A stretch of DNA of 61,250 nt from Planctomycetota bacterium (GTDB taxonomy: Bacteria > Planctomycetota > UBA1135 > GCA-002686595): positions 1-61,250 of the forward strand of contig JADHNZ010000015.1 in assembly GCA_016779225.1 (NCBI GenBank), written 5' to 3'. Below are positions 26,387 to 35,894 of this stretch, one piece after another. Every line of letters begins with the position of its first letter. Positions within the stretch are counted from its first letter, which is position 1. Made by a program: the position numbers and the translations under genes. Below the pieces are notes generated by a model. That model did not search any database. It saw only the letters and a list, made by a program, of their open reading frames with translations, and was not told the DNA's origin.

Positions 26387-28159
26387 ATGCCCGAGCCCCC
26401 CCTGGCCCCCCTGCTGCAGATTCTCCTGCTGGGCGCCGCGGGCATCGGCGCCCAGTGGCTCGCCTGGCGCATCCGAGTCCCTTCGATCCTGCCGCTGCTC
26501 GCCCTGGGCCTTGCCGTGGGGCCCGGCCTGGGCTGGACCGATCCGGGGGCCCTCCTCGGCCCCCTGCTGCCCCCGCTCGTCTCCCTCGCGGTCGCCGTCG
26601 TGCTGTTCGAGGGCGGCCTCACCCTGGACCTGCGCGAGCTCAAGGGCGACGGAGCCCCCGTGATCAGGCTGGTCACCCTGGGCGTCCTGCTCACCTGGGC
26701 CGTGGTCTACGGCCTCGCCCGCCTCGTCCTCGGCCTCTCCGCCCCCCTCTCCCTCGTGCTGGGAGCGCTCCTCACCGTGACAGGGCCCACGGTCGTCAGC
26801 CCGCTCCTGAACCATGTTCGCCCCACGGGCACCGTGGGCCCCCTCCTGAAGTGGGAGGGCATCGTGGCGGATGTGATCGGAGCGACCCTTGCCGTCCTGA
26901 CCCTGGGCACGCTCGCCGCTGGAACGGGCACCGGTGCCCTGCTCGGCGGCCTCGCGGCGACCCTCGGCGTCGGACTCGCGGTTGGGGCCGCCGTCGCCTG
27001 GGCGCTCGTCCTGCTGATCGAACGCCACGCCCTCCCCGACCGCCTCGAGGCGCAGGTCACGCTGGCCCTCGTCCTGTGCACCTTCGCGGCGGGGGATGCC
27101 GTCGTTCACGAGGGGGGCCTGGTCGCCGTGACGGTGATGGGGTTCGTGCTCGCGAACCAGAGGCGGGTGCGCGTGGCCCCCATCCTCCACTTCAAGGAGG
27201 TCCTGGCGACCCTCCTCCTCGGAGCGCTCTTCGTGACCCTTGCGGCCTCCATCCAGCGCGAGGCCTTGGCCGCACTGGACGCGCGCACCGGCCTCTTCGT
27301 CCTGGCTCTCGTCCTCATCGCGCGGCCTCTGGCGGCGTTTGCGTGCCTGGCCGGGAGCTCCACCACCTGGCAAGAGCGCGCCTTCGTGGCCGGGCTCGCT
27401 CCGCGAGGAGTGGTCGCCGTGTCGGTGGCCGCCCTCTTCTCGGAGCGCCTGGTCGGCCTGGTGCCGGATGCCGAGCGCCTCGTCCCCACGGTGTTCGCCG
27501 TGGTGCTCGGGACGGTCCTCGTCTATGGCCTGGGCTCGGCGCCCCTGGCCCGCGCCCTGGGCCTGGCCCATCGACAGGCCGAGGGCCTGCTGCTCGTGGG
27601 CGCCTCCCGGTTCAGCCAAGCCCTCGCCGCTGTCCTCTCGGAGCGTGGCATCCCCTGCGTCCTCGTGGACAATAGCCCCGGGCGCCTGGTCGCTCCGCGC
27701 CTCTCGGGCCTGCGCACGGTGCGCGCGGATGCCACCGCTCCCCATGTGGCCACGCACATCCCCATGGGCGGCCTGGGACGCGCCCTCGCGCTGACGCCCA
27801 ACCCCGAGGTGAATCGGCTTGCCGTACAGCAGTTCGAGGAGTTCTTCGGGCGCAGCGAGGTCTACCGAGTCGCGGATGGGCGCGAGGATGTGACCATTGG
27901 AGCCGGCCGCACGCTCTTCACGCCCGCCGCGACGGCAGAGGAGCTGGAGAGCCGCATGGCCCGCGGAGAGACCGTTCGGGCGACCCGGCTGACGGAGGCC
28001 TTCGACCTCGAGGCGTGGAGGGAGCTCCAGGGTCCCGGCGCCCTGCCCCTGGCCCGCCGGACGCCCTCGGGACGCATCGGGCTCTTCACGGCCGCCGCCC
28101 ATGCAGCCGCCCAAGACGGGGACGAACTCTTCTACCTCGCGCCTCCTGACGACGCCTGA
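26387..28159 (+). CDS. cation/proton antiporter (CPA family) with C-terminal TrkA-N/RCK domain
   Basis: 590 residues from the ATG at 26387; an earlier in-frame ATG at 26342 would place charged residues before the first helix. About twelve membrane segments occupy residues 5-390, including V-T-G-P-T-V-V-S-P-L (about 125-134), the unwound-helix region of NhaP-type sodium/proton antiporters. A Rossmann TrkA-N domain follows (about 395-510; L-L-L-V-G-A-S-R-F-S then a V-L-V-D-N strand), which senses nucleotide or controls gating. Role: sodium or potassium export against proton entry; the ion is not decided by sequence. Confidence 0.85.
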   Translation: MPEPPLAPLLQILLLGAAGIGAQWLAWRIRVPSILPLLALGLAVGPGLGWTDPGALLGPLLPPLVSLAVAVVLFEGGLTLDLRELKGDGAPVIRLVTLGVLLTWAVVYGLARLVLGLSAPLSLVLGALLTVTGPTVVSPLLNHVRPTGTVGPLLKWEGIVADVIGATLAVLTLGTLAAGTGTGALLGGLAATLGVGLAVGAAVAWALVLLIERHALPDRLEAQVTLALVLCTFAAGDAVVHEGGLVAVTVMGFVLANQRRVRVAPILHFKEVLATLLLGALFVTLAASIQREALAALDARTGLFVLALVLIARPLAAFACLAGSSTTWQERAFVAGLAPRGVVAVSVAALFSERLVGLVPDAERLVPTVFAVVLGTVLVYGLGSAPLARALGLAHRQAEGLLLVGASRFSQALAAVLSERGIPCVLVDNSPGRLVAPRLSGLRTVRADATAPHVATHIPMGGLGRALALTPNPEVNRLAVQQFEEFFGRSEVYRVADGREDVTIGAGRTLFTPAATAEELESRMARGETVRATRLTEAFDLEAWRELQGPGALPLARRTPSGRIGLFTAAAHAAAQDGDELFYLAPPDDA

Positions 28160-28269
28160 GGGCTGCGCCCCGCGGCGCCGCATCCGGTCGCTCGTGCCAG
28201 GGACGGGACCGCACGGATCCGGGCTCCCGGGGACTGGTTCGGACCACAGCCAGCACCTACCCTCGCTGC

Positions 28270-30846
28270 ATGCGCTGCACCCTCTCCGCACCCTCGCGAC
28301 GCACGGCCCTCCTCGCGGCTCTCTCGCTCACCGCGTGCTACGACACGGACCCCTCCGCGACGGGCTCCACCGACCCGGGGACGGGAACGGGCGGGCCCCT
28401 CGCCGTCGGCGTCGCGCGCTACCAGGATGTGGACGGGGATGGCACCGTCAGCGCGGGCGATGAACTTGTCCTGCGGTTCGACCGCGCCGTGACCACCCTG
28501 GGGGCTGCGACCTCGGGCCTCGCCCTCCCCACCGAGCGCGACGAGCTCGGGAGCGGAGCCGCGCTCCTCGAGTCCAGCGCCAGCCCCTTCGTCCGCCTGG
28601 TCCTCGGCACCGGCGCGCAGCTGCGCACGCGCGGGGACGGTCGGCTGAACGCCGTGATGGAGGGCAGCGCCAGCGCTCTTGCGCTCGGCCCGAAGGTCCT
28701 GATCGAGGACGCCGGCGGCAACCGTCCCGAGGCCATCCTCCTCGACATCCTCCCGCAGCACGTGGCGCGCACCGAGGACCTGCCCACGCCCACGGGCAGC
28801 CGGTGCGTCGTGGTGCGCGACCTCGACGGGGACGGAGCCCTCGAGGCCATCATCGGCGGAGCCGGTGACTCCGGCGGCCGCCTCACGGCGGTGCGTCTCG
28901 AGGAGAACGGAACCTGGACCGAGCTTGGGGAGCTGACGCATGACTCCGAGGTGCTCTCCCTGCTGGTCACGGACCTGGACGGGGATGGACAGCTGGAGGC
29001 CGTTGCCGGCACTTCCGGCGTGGACCGCGTGGCGCGACTTGGGCTCGGTGGGCTGGCCTGGGTGGCGGACCTCCCGGGGAGCTCCCCCACCGAGTCGCTC
29101 GCCGCAGCGGACCTCGACCGTGACGGCCAGCTCGAGCTTCTCGTGGGGCGCTCGGACGGCGCCTGGCGCGTGACGGCGCCCATGGGCGATGCGTTGCCTG
29201 AGCTCCTCGAGCAGGGCCCCTGCCTTGGCCTCGTCGCGGGCGACCTCGACGGCGACGGCTGGGAGGACCTCGTCATCGCAACGGCCGACAGCCTGCGGAG
29301 CTATCGCAGTTCGTGCGCGATGAGCCTCGAGCCCTGGGGTTCGACCGCCGCGGGCGGGACCACGGACCTCGCCCTGGGCGACGCGGACGGGGACGGGCTC
29401 CTGGAGCTTGCGGCCGCGGGGCCGTGGGGCCTGCGCACCTACAGCCCGGCGACCCTGGCTGCTCCCGTAGGCATCACCACCCTCGGCCTCGGCGCACAGC
29501 GTCAGGTCTGGTGGGACGACCACAACGGCGACACGCGCCCCTCCGTCTTCGGCTGGGGTCGCGGCGCCTCCGACGCCGACCAGGACGCGCTGACCTGTTG
29601 GCCCGAGCCCCTGCAGCCCGCCGTTGAGGCCATCCAGACGGCCTCGCCCCTGCAGCCGGGCGCGAGCCTGGGCCTGGCCGACCTGGACGGTGACGGAGAC
29701 CTCGACGCCCTCTCCGTTGGCGCCGCCGAAGCCGCGAGCCTGCGCGGCTCGCTCTCGGGCACCCACGGCGACTGGCTCCTCGAGGAGGCCAGTGACACGC
29801 CGCACGCCCAGGCCAGCTCCGCCGCCTGCGCAGGAGATGTGGACGGCGACGGGGACGAGGACCTGCTGATCGCCGAGCTGGGGACGGTCACCTTCTGGAG
29901 GAATGACGACGGTCTGCTGGTCGCAGCCGGGTCGGTGGACACCGGCGCAAACCGCGTCGAGGACCTGGCCCTTGCCGACCTGGACCAGGATGGTGCAGCT
30001 GACATGCTCACCGTGGGAACCGTGCTGGGCCTGCAGGTGTTCCGCGGCGACGGGGCGGGCTCCTTCGCGCCGGCCTCCACCCTCGTACCTCCCACCGCCC
30101 CTTCGAACGCCCTGGCCCTCGGCGACCTGGACGGAGACGGGGACCTCGACCTCGTCCTGGGAACGCTGCGCGGACAGCCCGACCTCGTGCTCGAGAACCT
30201 GGTCGTCCGCTCCAGCGGGGACACCCAGCCTGGCGGCGACACCGTCCCTCCCTGCACCTGGGCCGGTCTGATCGTCACCCAGGAGCTCTCGACCAAGATG
30301 ACCCACGACCTGGCCCTCGACGATATCGATGCGGACGGGGACCTCGATGTGGTGTTCGGCCACGGGGTCGGCGAGCTGAGCGCCAGCTGGCGGAACGACG
30401 GCGCGGGGGCCTTCACCCAGTTCGAGCTCTTCCCTGACGGCTGGGCGACCCATGTGGTCCTGTTCGCCGAGCTCTGGGGCGATGCCGGCCGGGACCTGCT
30501 CCTGTTCGGAGAGGACACGACCCTCCTGCGTCGCAACCAGGAGGGGAGCTTCCCCTCTGGGACCGGAAACTCGGTGCAGCTCCAGCGCGCGCACACCACC
30601 GCCGCGGCCCTTGCGGATCTCAACGGCGACGGGGCGCTCGACCTGGTCACGACGCACGACTTCGGCCTCCCGACCCGAGCCTGGTTCGGTCCGTGGCCCG
30701 AGTTCACGGGCCCTGCGGACCGCGTCCTTCCAGCCCTCGACATGCACCAGGTCCTGGCAGTGGACCTGGACCGCAACGGCTCAGAGGAGCTCTTCCTCTC
30801 CAGCGAGATCGAGGGCGTCCCAAGCCGCCTGTTTCTGGCGCGCTGA
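28270..30846 (+). CDS. FG-GAP/VCBS repeat lipoprotein
   Basis: 858 residues. An N-terminal signal with lipobox L-T-A-C (20-23) and a Thr/Gly/Asp-rich linker place it outside the inner membrane. The rest is a series of about ten blades with calcium-type D-x-D-x-D-G loops (D-L-D-G-D-G-A, D-A-D-G-D-G-L, D-V-D-G-D-G-D-E and so on), as in integrin-like beta propellers. Near the start is a D-V-D-G-D-G-T-V-S-A-G-D-E dockerin/EF-hand-like stretch. It has no ASPIC/UnbV, redoxin or in-frame UGA, unlike the protein at 5445-8852. Binding of polymer or other surface proteins is likely but unproven. Confidence 0.75.
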   Translation: MRCTLSAPSRRTALLAALSLTACYDTDPSATGSTDPGTGTGGPLAVGVARYQDVDGDGTVSAGDELVLRFDRAVTTLGAATSGLALPTERDELGSGAALLESSASPFVRLVLGTGAQLRTRGDGRLNAVMEGSASALALGPKVLIEDAGGNRPEAILLDILPQHVARTEDLPTPTGSRCVVVRDLDGDGALEAIIGGAGDSGGRLTAVRLEENGTWTELGELTHDSEVLSLLVTDLDGDGQLEAVAGTSGVDRVARLGLGGLAWVADLPGSSPTESLAAADLDRDGQLELLVGRSDGAWRVTAPMGDALPELLEQGPCLGLVAGDLDGDGWEDLVIATADSLRSYRSSCAMSLEPWGSTAAGGTTDLALGDADGDGLLELAAAGPWGLRTYSPATLAAPVGITTLGLGAQRQVWWDDHNGDTRPSVFGWGRGASDADQDALTCWPEPLQPAVEAIQTASPLQPGASLGLADLDGDGDLDALSVGAAEAASLRGSLSGTHGDWLLEEASDTPHAQASSAACAGDVDGDGDEDLLIAELGTVTFWRNDDGLLVAAGSVDTGANRVEDLALADLDQDGAADMLTVGTVLGLQVFRGDGAGSFAPASTLVPPTAPSNALALGDLDGDGDLDLVLGTLRGQPDLVLENLVVRSSGDTQPGGDTVPPCTWAGLIVTQELSTKMTHDLALDDIDADGDLDVVFGHGVGELSASWRNDGAGAFTQFELFPDGWATHVVLFAELWGDAGRDLLLFGEDTTLLRRNQEGSFPSGTGNSVQLQRAHTTAAALADLNGDGALDLVTTHDFGLPTRAWFGPWPEFTGPADRVLPALDMHQVLAVDLDRNGSEELFLSSEIEGVPSRLFLAR

Positions 30847-30900
30847 GGTCTCCGCTAAGGGGCGCGGCGCCATAGCCGGAGCTCGAGCCAGAACGAGAGC

Positions 30901-32853
30901 CTAGGCCCCGGCGGCTGCCGAGGCGCGCTCGCGCGCCTCGGCTGCGCGACGGGGCTCCACCCCGCTCGCCTCCAGCAGCTCGGCCGCCTGATGCCATGCA
31001 CCGGCGTTGGGTCGGCCTAGCTCCTCGAGTGCCATCGCCCGGCCCCAGGCGGCCCCCGCGTGGCGCGGGTCCTGGGCGAGGACAGCCTCCAGCTCGGACA
31101 GGGCCCCTTCCCAGAGTTCCCGCTCGATGAGTGCGCGGGCAAGCTGATAGCGAACTCCGGCCAGCTCGGGAGCCTCCCCGAGGAGCGCGCGCGCACGCAC
31201 GGCGGCGCCCTCCGCGTCTCCGCGGCCGAGCAGGATCCTCACCTCGAGCTCGCGGCTCTCCGGAAGGGGCCGCTCGAGCAGCTCGAGCTGCTCGGCTGCT
31301 CGGTCCCAGGAGCCCACCTGCAAGAGCGCGCCTGCGTAGGCCAGGCGCACATGCGGCGACACGGGGTCCAGAGTGCTCGCCCGCGCCAGCTCCTCAAGAG
31401 CCTTGCCCACCTCGCCCATCCCGAGCCAGGCCTGCCCGAGCTGCATGCGCCCCACGGACTCGGACGGGAAGCGCGCGGGCGGATCGGCAAGGTAGCCAAG
31501 AGCAGTGAGGCCCACGGCGCTCGCCCACCCCAGGAGCCGCGCCCGGCCCTGGAGAGAGAGGAGGGTCCATCCGCCCTCGGCCGCCAGGACCGCGAGGGCG
31601 GGCCAGACAGGCAGGCGGAAGCGCGTGCAGACGAAGAACGCCACCACGCCCGCGAGATAGGTCCACGGGAACAGGAGCAGCGGGGTGCGCCAGAGGGCGC
31701 GGCCGCGGCGCAGCTGCCTGATGCAGGCGACCGCCCCCACCAGGGCGAGGGCGTGAAGTACCGCGAACGGAACCCAGCCCTCCAGCAGCCATGGGTCATG
31801 GGCCAGGGCGAACCAGGAGGGCTCGAGGTTGTTGCCGAGCTCGGCGTTGGCGAGCGCGAGCCGTGCCTTCCAGGCCAGGTGACGCAGGAATGCGGCGGGC
31901 TCGTCCAGCGCCCACGCCAGCGCCTTGCCCTGATAGTGCGCAGAGACCTCCGCCGCGGTCAGGTCCGTCCCGGCCTCGCTGCGCGCCAGGGCACGCGCGT
32001 CGTGGAACCCCTCCCACCAGCCGGCACGGGTCCCCGGCACGATGGCAGCCGACCCGTCACTCTGTGGGTTGTTGCCGATCCAGAGGTTCACCCCGGCCTG
32101 AGTGGCGAGGGGCACCCACTCGCCCCCCACGATCCGATTGCGCAGCCCGACCGGGACCAGGAGCCCGCCCCAGACCAGCAGCAGGAGCAGCAGGGCCCGG
32201 CGCTCGGCTCCCCCGCGGCGAACTCCGAAGAGGAGCAGGGCCGCCGTGAAGACCAGGGCTGTCGGCCGCGCAAGGGTGGCGCCAGCCCACAGGACCCCCG
32301 CGAGCAGCGCGCCCCTCGAACGCTCCGGAGCCTGGAGGAGGCCCAGAGTGGCCCACAGAGCCCAGGTCACGAGCGGGAGGAACAGGGCCGGGATGAGCAG
32401 CTCGGTATCGAAGTGGACCGGCAGCCAGGCCGTGGCCATCACCAGGGCGGCGGCGAGGCCGCGCCCCTCACCGAAGGCGCGCCGGCCCAGGGCATAGGTG
32501 CCCAGGATGGTCGCCGCGCCGAGCAGGGCCTGGGCCAGCCGCCAGCCCAGGAGCCCGTCACCGAGGACGCGCGCGACCAGGGACAGGAAGAACGGATACA
32601 GCGGCAGGCGGAAGTACGGCTCCTGGATGAACGGCTCGCCGGCGACCATGGCCCGCGCCCACTGCACGTGGTACAGCGCATCCATGCTGGGCTGCTGCGA
32701 GGTGGGCAGGTCGGCTAGGGCAAGGGCGTGGTGCACCCTGAGGGCCACCCCCAGCAGCACGATCAAGACCAGGGCCCAGGTCCTGCGTCGTCCCTCCGGG
32801 GCGAGCCCTCCCGGGAGCCCTTGGCCCGGCACACCGTCTCCGCCCCCGGTCAT
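30901..32853 (-). CDS. GT39-like membrane glycosyltransferase with TPR tail
   Basis: 650 residues. The N-terminal two thirds have about ten membrane segments. The first periplasmic loop carries an acidic pair region (Q-P-S-M-D-A-L-Y-H) followed by E-P-Y-F-R-L-P-L-Y-P-F-F, typical of ArnT/PMT-type enzymes that use polyprenyl-phosphate sugars. Residues about 470-650 are TPR-like repeats. Such fusions probably glycosylate lipids or exported proteins. The start is only 40 bases from the divergent GH20 gene. Confidence 0.75.
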   Translation of the reverse strand: MTGGGDGVPGQGLPGGLAPEGRRRTWALVLIVLLGVALRVHHALALADLPTSQQPSMDALYHVQWARAMVAGEPFIQEPYFRLPLYPFFLSLVARVLGDGLLGWRLAQALLGAATILGTYALGRRAFGEGRGLAAALVMATAWLPVHFDTELLIPALFLPLVTWALWATLGLLQAPERSRGALLAGVLWAGATLARPTALVFTAALLLFGVRRGGAERRALLLLLLVWGGLLVPVGLRNRIVGGEWVPLATQAGVNLWIGNNPQSDGSAAIVPGTRAGWWEGFHDARALARSEAGTDLTAAEVSAHYQGKALAWALDEPAAFLRHLAWKARLALANAELGNNLEPSWFALAHDPWLLEGWVPFAVLHALALVGAVACIRQLRRGRALWRTPLLLFPWTYLAGVVAFFVCTRFRLPVWPALAVLAAEGGWTLLSLQGRARLLGWASAVGLTALGYLADPPARFPSESVGRMQLGQAWLGMGEVGKALEELARASTLDPVSPHVRLAYAGALLQVGSWDRAAEQLELLERPLPESRELEVRILLGRGDAEGAAVRARALLGEAPELAGVRYQLARALIERELWEGALSELEAVLAQDPRHAGAAWGRAMALEELGRPNAGAWHQAAELLEASGVEPRRAAEARERASAAAGA

Positions 32854-32893
32854 GACCGAAGCCTACCAAGGGCCGGCAGGTAGAATCGCCTCG

Positions 32894-34678
32894 ATGCCGA
32901 CCGGCCTCGACCTCCTCGTCCCCCGCCCACGGAGGCTCGTGCCTCGCGAGGGCCACCTGCTGCTCCCCGACGACGGACCGATCTCGGTGGCGGCCCCCGG
33001 GCCCTGGGTGCTGGCCCTGGAGCGCTTCCTCCCGGGGCTGCCCCTCGAACGAGCGGACACGGGCCTCGTCACGGTCGAAGTCGTCCCCGGCCTCGAGCAC
33101 TGCACCCTCGAGGTGACCCCGGCGGGCCTCGCCGTTCGAGCTCCCGAGACGCTCCTGCTCACCACGGCCGCCACCGTGGCCCAGCTCTTCCGCCTCAGCG
33201 AGGGCGGCCGCATGCCGTGCTGCTCCATCGAGGATGCGCCGGCGCTTCGGCGCCGTGGCTACATGCTGGATGTGTCACGCGACCGTGTCCCCACGATGGA
33301 TGAGCTCCGTGGCCTGATCGACCTCCTGGGGAGCCTGAAGTACGACCACCTCCAGCTCTATGTGGAGCACACCTTCGCCTACGCCGGTCACGAGTCGGTC
33401 TGGGCCGAGGCGTCGCCCCTCACGCCGGCCGAGGTCCGCGAGCTCGACGCCTGGGCCGCGGGCGTGGGCGTCGAGCTGGCTGCCAACCAGAACTGCTTCG
33501 GCCACATGCACCGCTGGCTCACCCTGCCGCGCTACGCGCCGCTCGCAGAGTGCCCGGAGGGGATCGAGCACGCCTTCAGCGTCGCAAAGGAGCCCTTCAG
33601 CCTGTGCCCCACGGACCCGGGCTCCCTCGCCCTCGTCGAGGACCTGCTCGACCAGCTGCTGCCGTGCCACCGAAGCACCACCGTCAATGTGGGGCTCGAC
33701 GAGACCTTCGATCTGGGGCAGGGGCGCAGCCGCGAGGCGTGCGAGGAGCGCGGGAAGGGCCGCGTCTACCTCGAGTACCTGCATGAGGTCCACAACCGCG
33801 TGCGCCAGCGCGGTGCACGCATGCAGTTCTGGGGGGACATCATCGTCCAGCACCCCGAGCTCGTTCCGGCCCTCCCCCGTGAGGCGACTGCCCTCGAGTG
33901 GGGCTATGAGGCGGGTCACCCGTTCCAGGCCCACGCCGGGCTCTTCGCCGAGAGCGGTCTGCCCTTCTGGGTCGTGCCGGGGACCAGCACCTGGCAGAGC
34001 ATGCTCGGTCGCCTGGACAACATGCTCGCCAATGTGCGTGAGGCCATGGACGCGGCCCTCCAGCACGGGGCCGAAGGCATGCTGATGACGGACTGGGGCG
34101 ACTTCGGCCACTGGCAGCCCCCGTGCACCGCGTGGCCGGGCATCGTGGCCGCGGCCGCGGAGGCCTGGAATCCCGGGAGCATCCCCGAGGACCTCGCCGC
34201 CGCCATCGACTGGCTGGTCCCGGCCTCCCAGGGCAGCGGGGCCGGCCTGGTGGCCCTCGGCCTCGCCCACCGGTCCCTGGCCTGCTCCTCGATCAACGGC
34301 ACGGCGGCGTTCTTCCACCTTCGCTACGCCCATGCGGCCTCCGTGGAGCGCGCGCCTGGGCTGACCACCGCAGCCTGCGCAGCGCACCTGGAGGCCCTCG
34401 GACAAGGCCTCGGCCAGGTCCCCACCTCCTCCCCAGTCCGCACCGAGCTCGAGGCGGCAACCGAGATCGCACGCTTCGGGACGCACCTGGCTGCGGCGCG
34501 GCTGGAGCACGAGATGGCTCCCCTGGAGAGCCTGCCTGAGCCACGGCGCGCCTCGCTCCGCATGGATGCCGTCCGCGCCGCAACCGCGCACCGCCACGCC
34601 TGGCTGATCCGCAGCCGACCCGGTGGCCTGCGAGAGAGCGCGGGTCGTCTCGAGGCCCTCGCCGCGCGCCTCGGCTGA
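32894..34678 (+). CDS. glycoside hydrolase family 20 (beta-N-acetylhexosaminidase-like)
   Basis: 594 residues from the ATG at 32894; the open frame extends far upstream but only opposite the glycosyltransferase gene. An N-terminal GH20 alpha/beta domain (about 1-110) precedes the TIM barrel, which starts at R-R-G-Y-M-L-D-V-S-R (about 119-128). The catalytic Asp-Glu pair is in V-G-L-D-E-T (D269, E270). No signal peptide is seen, so it may act in the cytoplasm or leave by another route. It would release N-acetylglucosamine or N-acetylgalactosamine from glycans. The gene ends seven bases before the convergent HupE-like gene. Confidence 0.85.
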   Translation: MPTGLDLLVPRPRRLVPREGHLLLPDDGPISVAAPGPWVLALERFLPGLPLERADTGLVTVEVVPGLEHCTLEVTPAGLAVRAPETLLLTTAATVAQLFRLSEGGRMPCCSIEDAPALRRRGYMLDVSRDRVPTMDELRGLIDLLGSLKYDHLQLYVEHTFAYAGHESVWAEASPLTPAEVRELDAWAAGVGVELAANQNCFGHMHRWLTLPRYAPLAECPEGIEHAFSVAKEPFSLCPTDPGSLALVEDLLDQLLPCHRSTTVNVGLDETFDLGQGRSREACEERGKGRVYLEYLHEVHNRVRQRGARMQFWGDIIVQHPELVPALPREATALEWGYEAGHPFQAHAGLFAESGLPFWVVPGTSTWQSMLGRLDNMLANVREAMDAALQHGAEGMLMTDWGDFGHWQPPCTAWPGIVAAAAEAWNPGSIPEDLAAAIDWLVPASQGSGAGLVALGLAHRSLACSSINGTAAFFHLRYAHAASVERAPGLTTAACAAHLEALGQGLGQVPTSSPVRTELEAATEIARFGTHLAAARLEHEMAPLESLPEPRRASLRMDAVRAATAHRHAWLIRSRPGGLRESAGRLEALAARLG

Positions 34679-34685
34679 CCGCCGC

Positions 34686-35894
34686 TCAGGGGCCCGGGGT
34701 CCAGGTGCCGAACGCGCGAGCGCCGAAGACCGCGAGGCCGGCGCCCATCACGAGCGCCTGCACCAGGCGGGCACCGGCGGGCCGTCGCAGGACCGGGCGC
34801 AGGAGGCCCGCGGCGGCGAGCGCCAGCAGCAGGCCGCCGAGGACCCCACCAGCGCAGAAGAGCGCCACGGCTCCCCCGGGGTCGAGAGGCGCCGGAAGGA
34901 CCTCGGGATGGGAGGCGAGGCCGAGCCCCATGGCGCCACCGGCCGCCAGCGTCTCCAGCGCCCCGCGAGCCCGAGCGCCGTTGAGCCAACCATCCGAGCC
35001 GAGGTAGACCGCAGCGATCGCGGAGGCAAGGCCCAGGGTCCGGGGCTCGAGCCCGAGGCCATCAAGCGGAGCCCAGAACGCGATGCCGGCTCCGACGGCC
35101 CAGACCAGCACGACGAGCGGACTCCGCAGGCCTGCGCCGGACGCTGCGGTCTCCGCGTCCGACGATGCGCCTCTCGCAACGCGAACGCAGAGCAGCGACA
35201 GGAGGCACAGCCAAGCAACGCCGGTCGCCGCCGCATGGGCTCCCTCCAGGAGCTGGGTGAGGCGCAGGGAGGGACCAGCCTGGCCCTCCCACGCCGCGCT
35301 CCCCGCGGAGAGCACCTCGACCTCGGGTAGTGCGTCCGGCCAGCGCACGACCAATGTGTCCAGGTGACCAGGACTCGTCTCGAGGAACAGGTCCATCTCC
35401 ACGGCTGCCGAGGCCGCCGGCCCCCGCGGGCCCTGAGTCCTGAGCACGACCCACTGCCAGCCGTCGTCACTGCGCGCTCCATTCGGGGCCTCGAACCGGA
35501 CCTCGCCCCTGTCGAGCTCGAGGGCGGCACCATCCACGACCACCGACAGGTGCTTGCGGAGGTAGGACCGGATGGAGTCCGCGCCCTCCTCGAGTGCCGC
35601 GGGCGTGAGGAGGCCGCTCTCATCGAGCGCGAGGTTCGGGAGGACCTCGGCGAGGCTGGTGACCTGCACCTTGACCTCCAGCTGGGGAGCCCCCTCGACC
35701 CAGGTCAGCACGGTGCGGCTCTGGGAGTCGGGATGGGCGCGGCTCCCGCTCTCGAGGAGCGCAACGCTCCTAGGAGCCAGCCGCGCGGTGCCCCGAGCCG
35801 CCGGGGGACGCGCGTGGGCACTGCCTGCCAGCGCCAGCGCCGCGAGGAGCGCAACGGCCACGAAGAGAGGACCGCGCCGAACCGCGCGACTCAT
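34686..35894 (-). CDS. exported membrane protein, HupE/UreJ-like C-terminus
   Basis: 402 residues: a signal peptide (about 8-28), a beta-rich periplasmic domain (about 30-230), then about six membrane segments (about 235-395). This architecture matches proteins annotated HupE/UreJ_2, and the segment near S-A-I-A-A-V-Y-L-G-S-D is consistent, but the histidine-rich metal motif of true HupE is not evident. A metal transporter is possible and unproven. It overlaps the lon stop by four bases (ATGA). Confidence 0.5.
   Translation of the reverse strand: MSRAVRRGPLFVAVALLAALALAGSAHARPPAARGTARLAPRSVALLESGSRAHPDSQSRTVLTWVEGAPQLEVKVQVTSLAEVLPNLALDESGLLTPAALEEGADSIRSYLRKHLSVVVDGAALELDRGEVRFEAPNGARSDDGWQWVVLRTQGPRGPAASAAVEMDLFLETSPGHLDTLVVRWPDALPEVEVLSAGSAAWEGQAGPSLRLTQLLEGAHAAATGVAWLCLLSLLCVRVARGASSDAETAASGAGLRSPLVVLVWAVGAGIAFWAPLDGLGLEPRTLGLASAIAAVYLGSDGWLNGARARGALETLAAGGAMGLGLASHPEVLPAPLDPGGAVALFCAGGVLGGLLLALAAAGLLRPVLRRPAGARLVQALVMGAGLAVFGARAFGTWTPGP

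Noticed and set aside
26057-28291. Long minus-strand open frame opposite the antiporter gene.
   Set aside because: Low-complexity Gly/Glu/Arg/His-rich product typical of a shadow frame; the plus-strand protein has a clear transporter and TrkA-N fold.
28132-30747. Long minus-strand open frame opposite the FG-GAP lipoprotein.
   Set aside because: Repetitive valine/glutamate patterns mirror the D-x-D repeats on the other strand; no domain.
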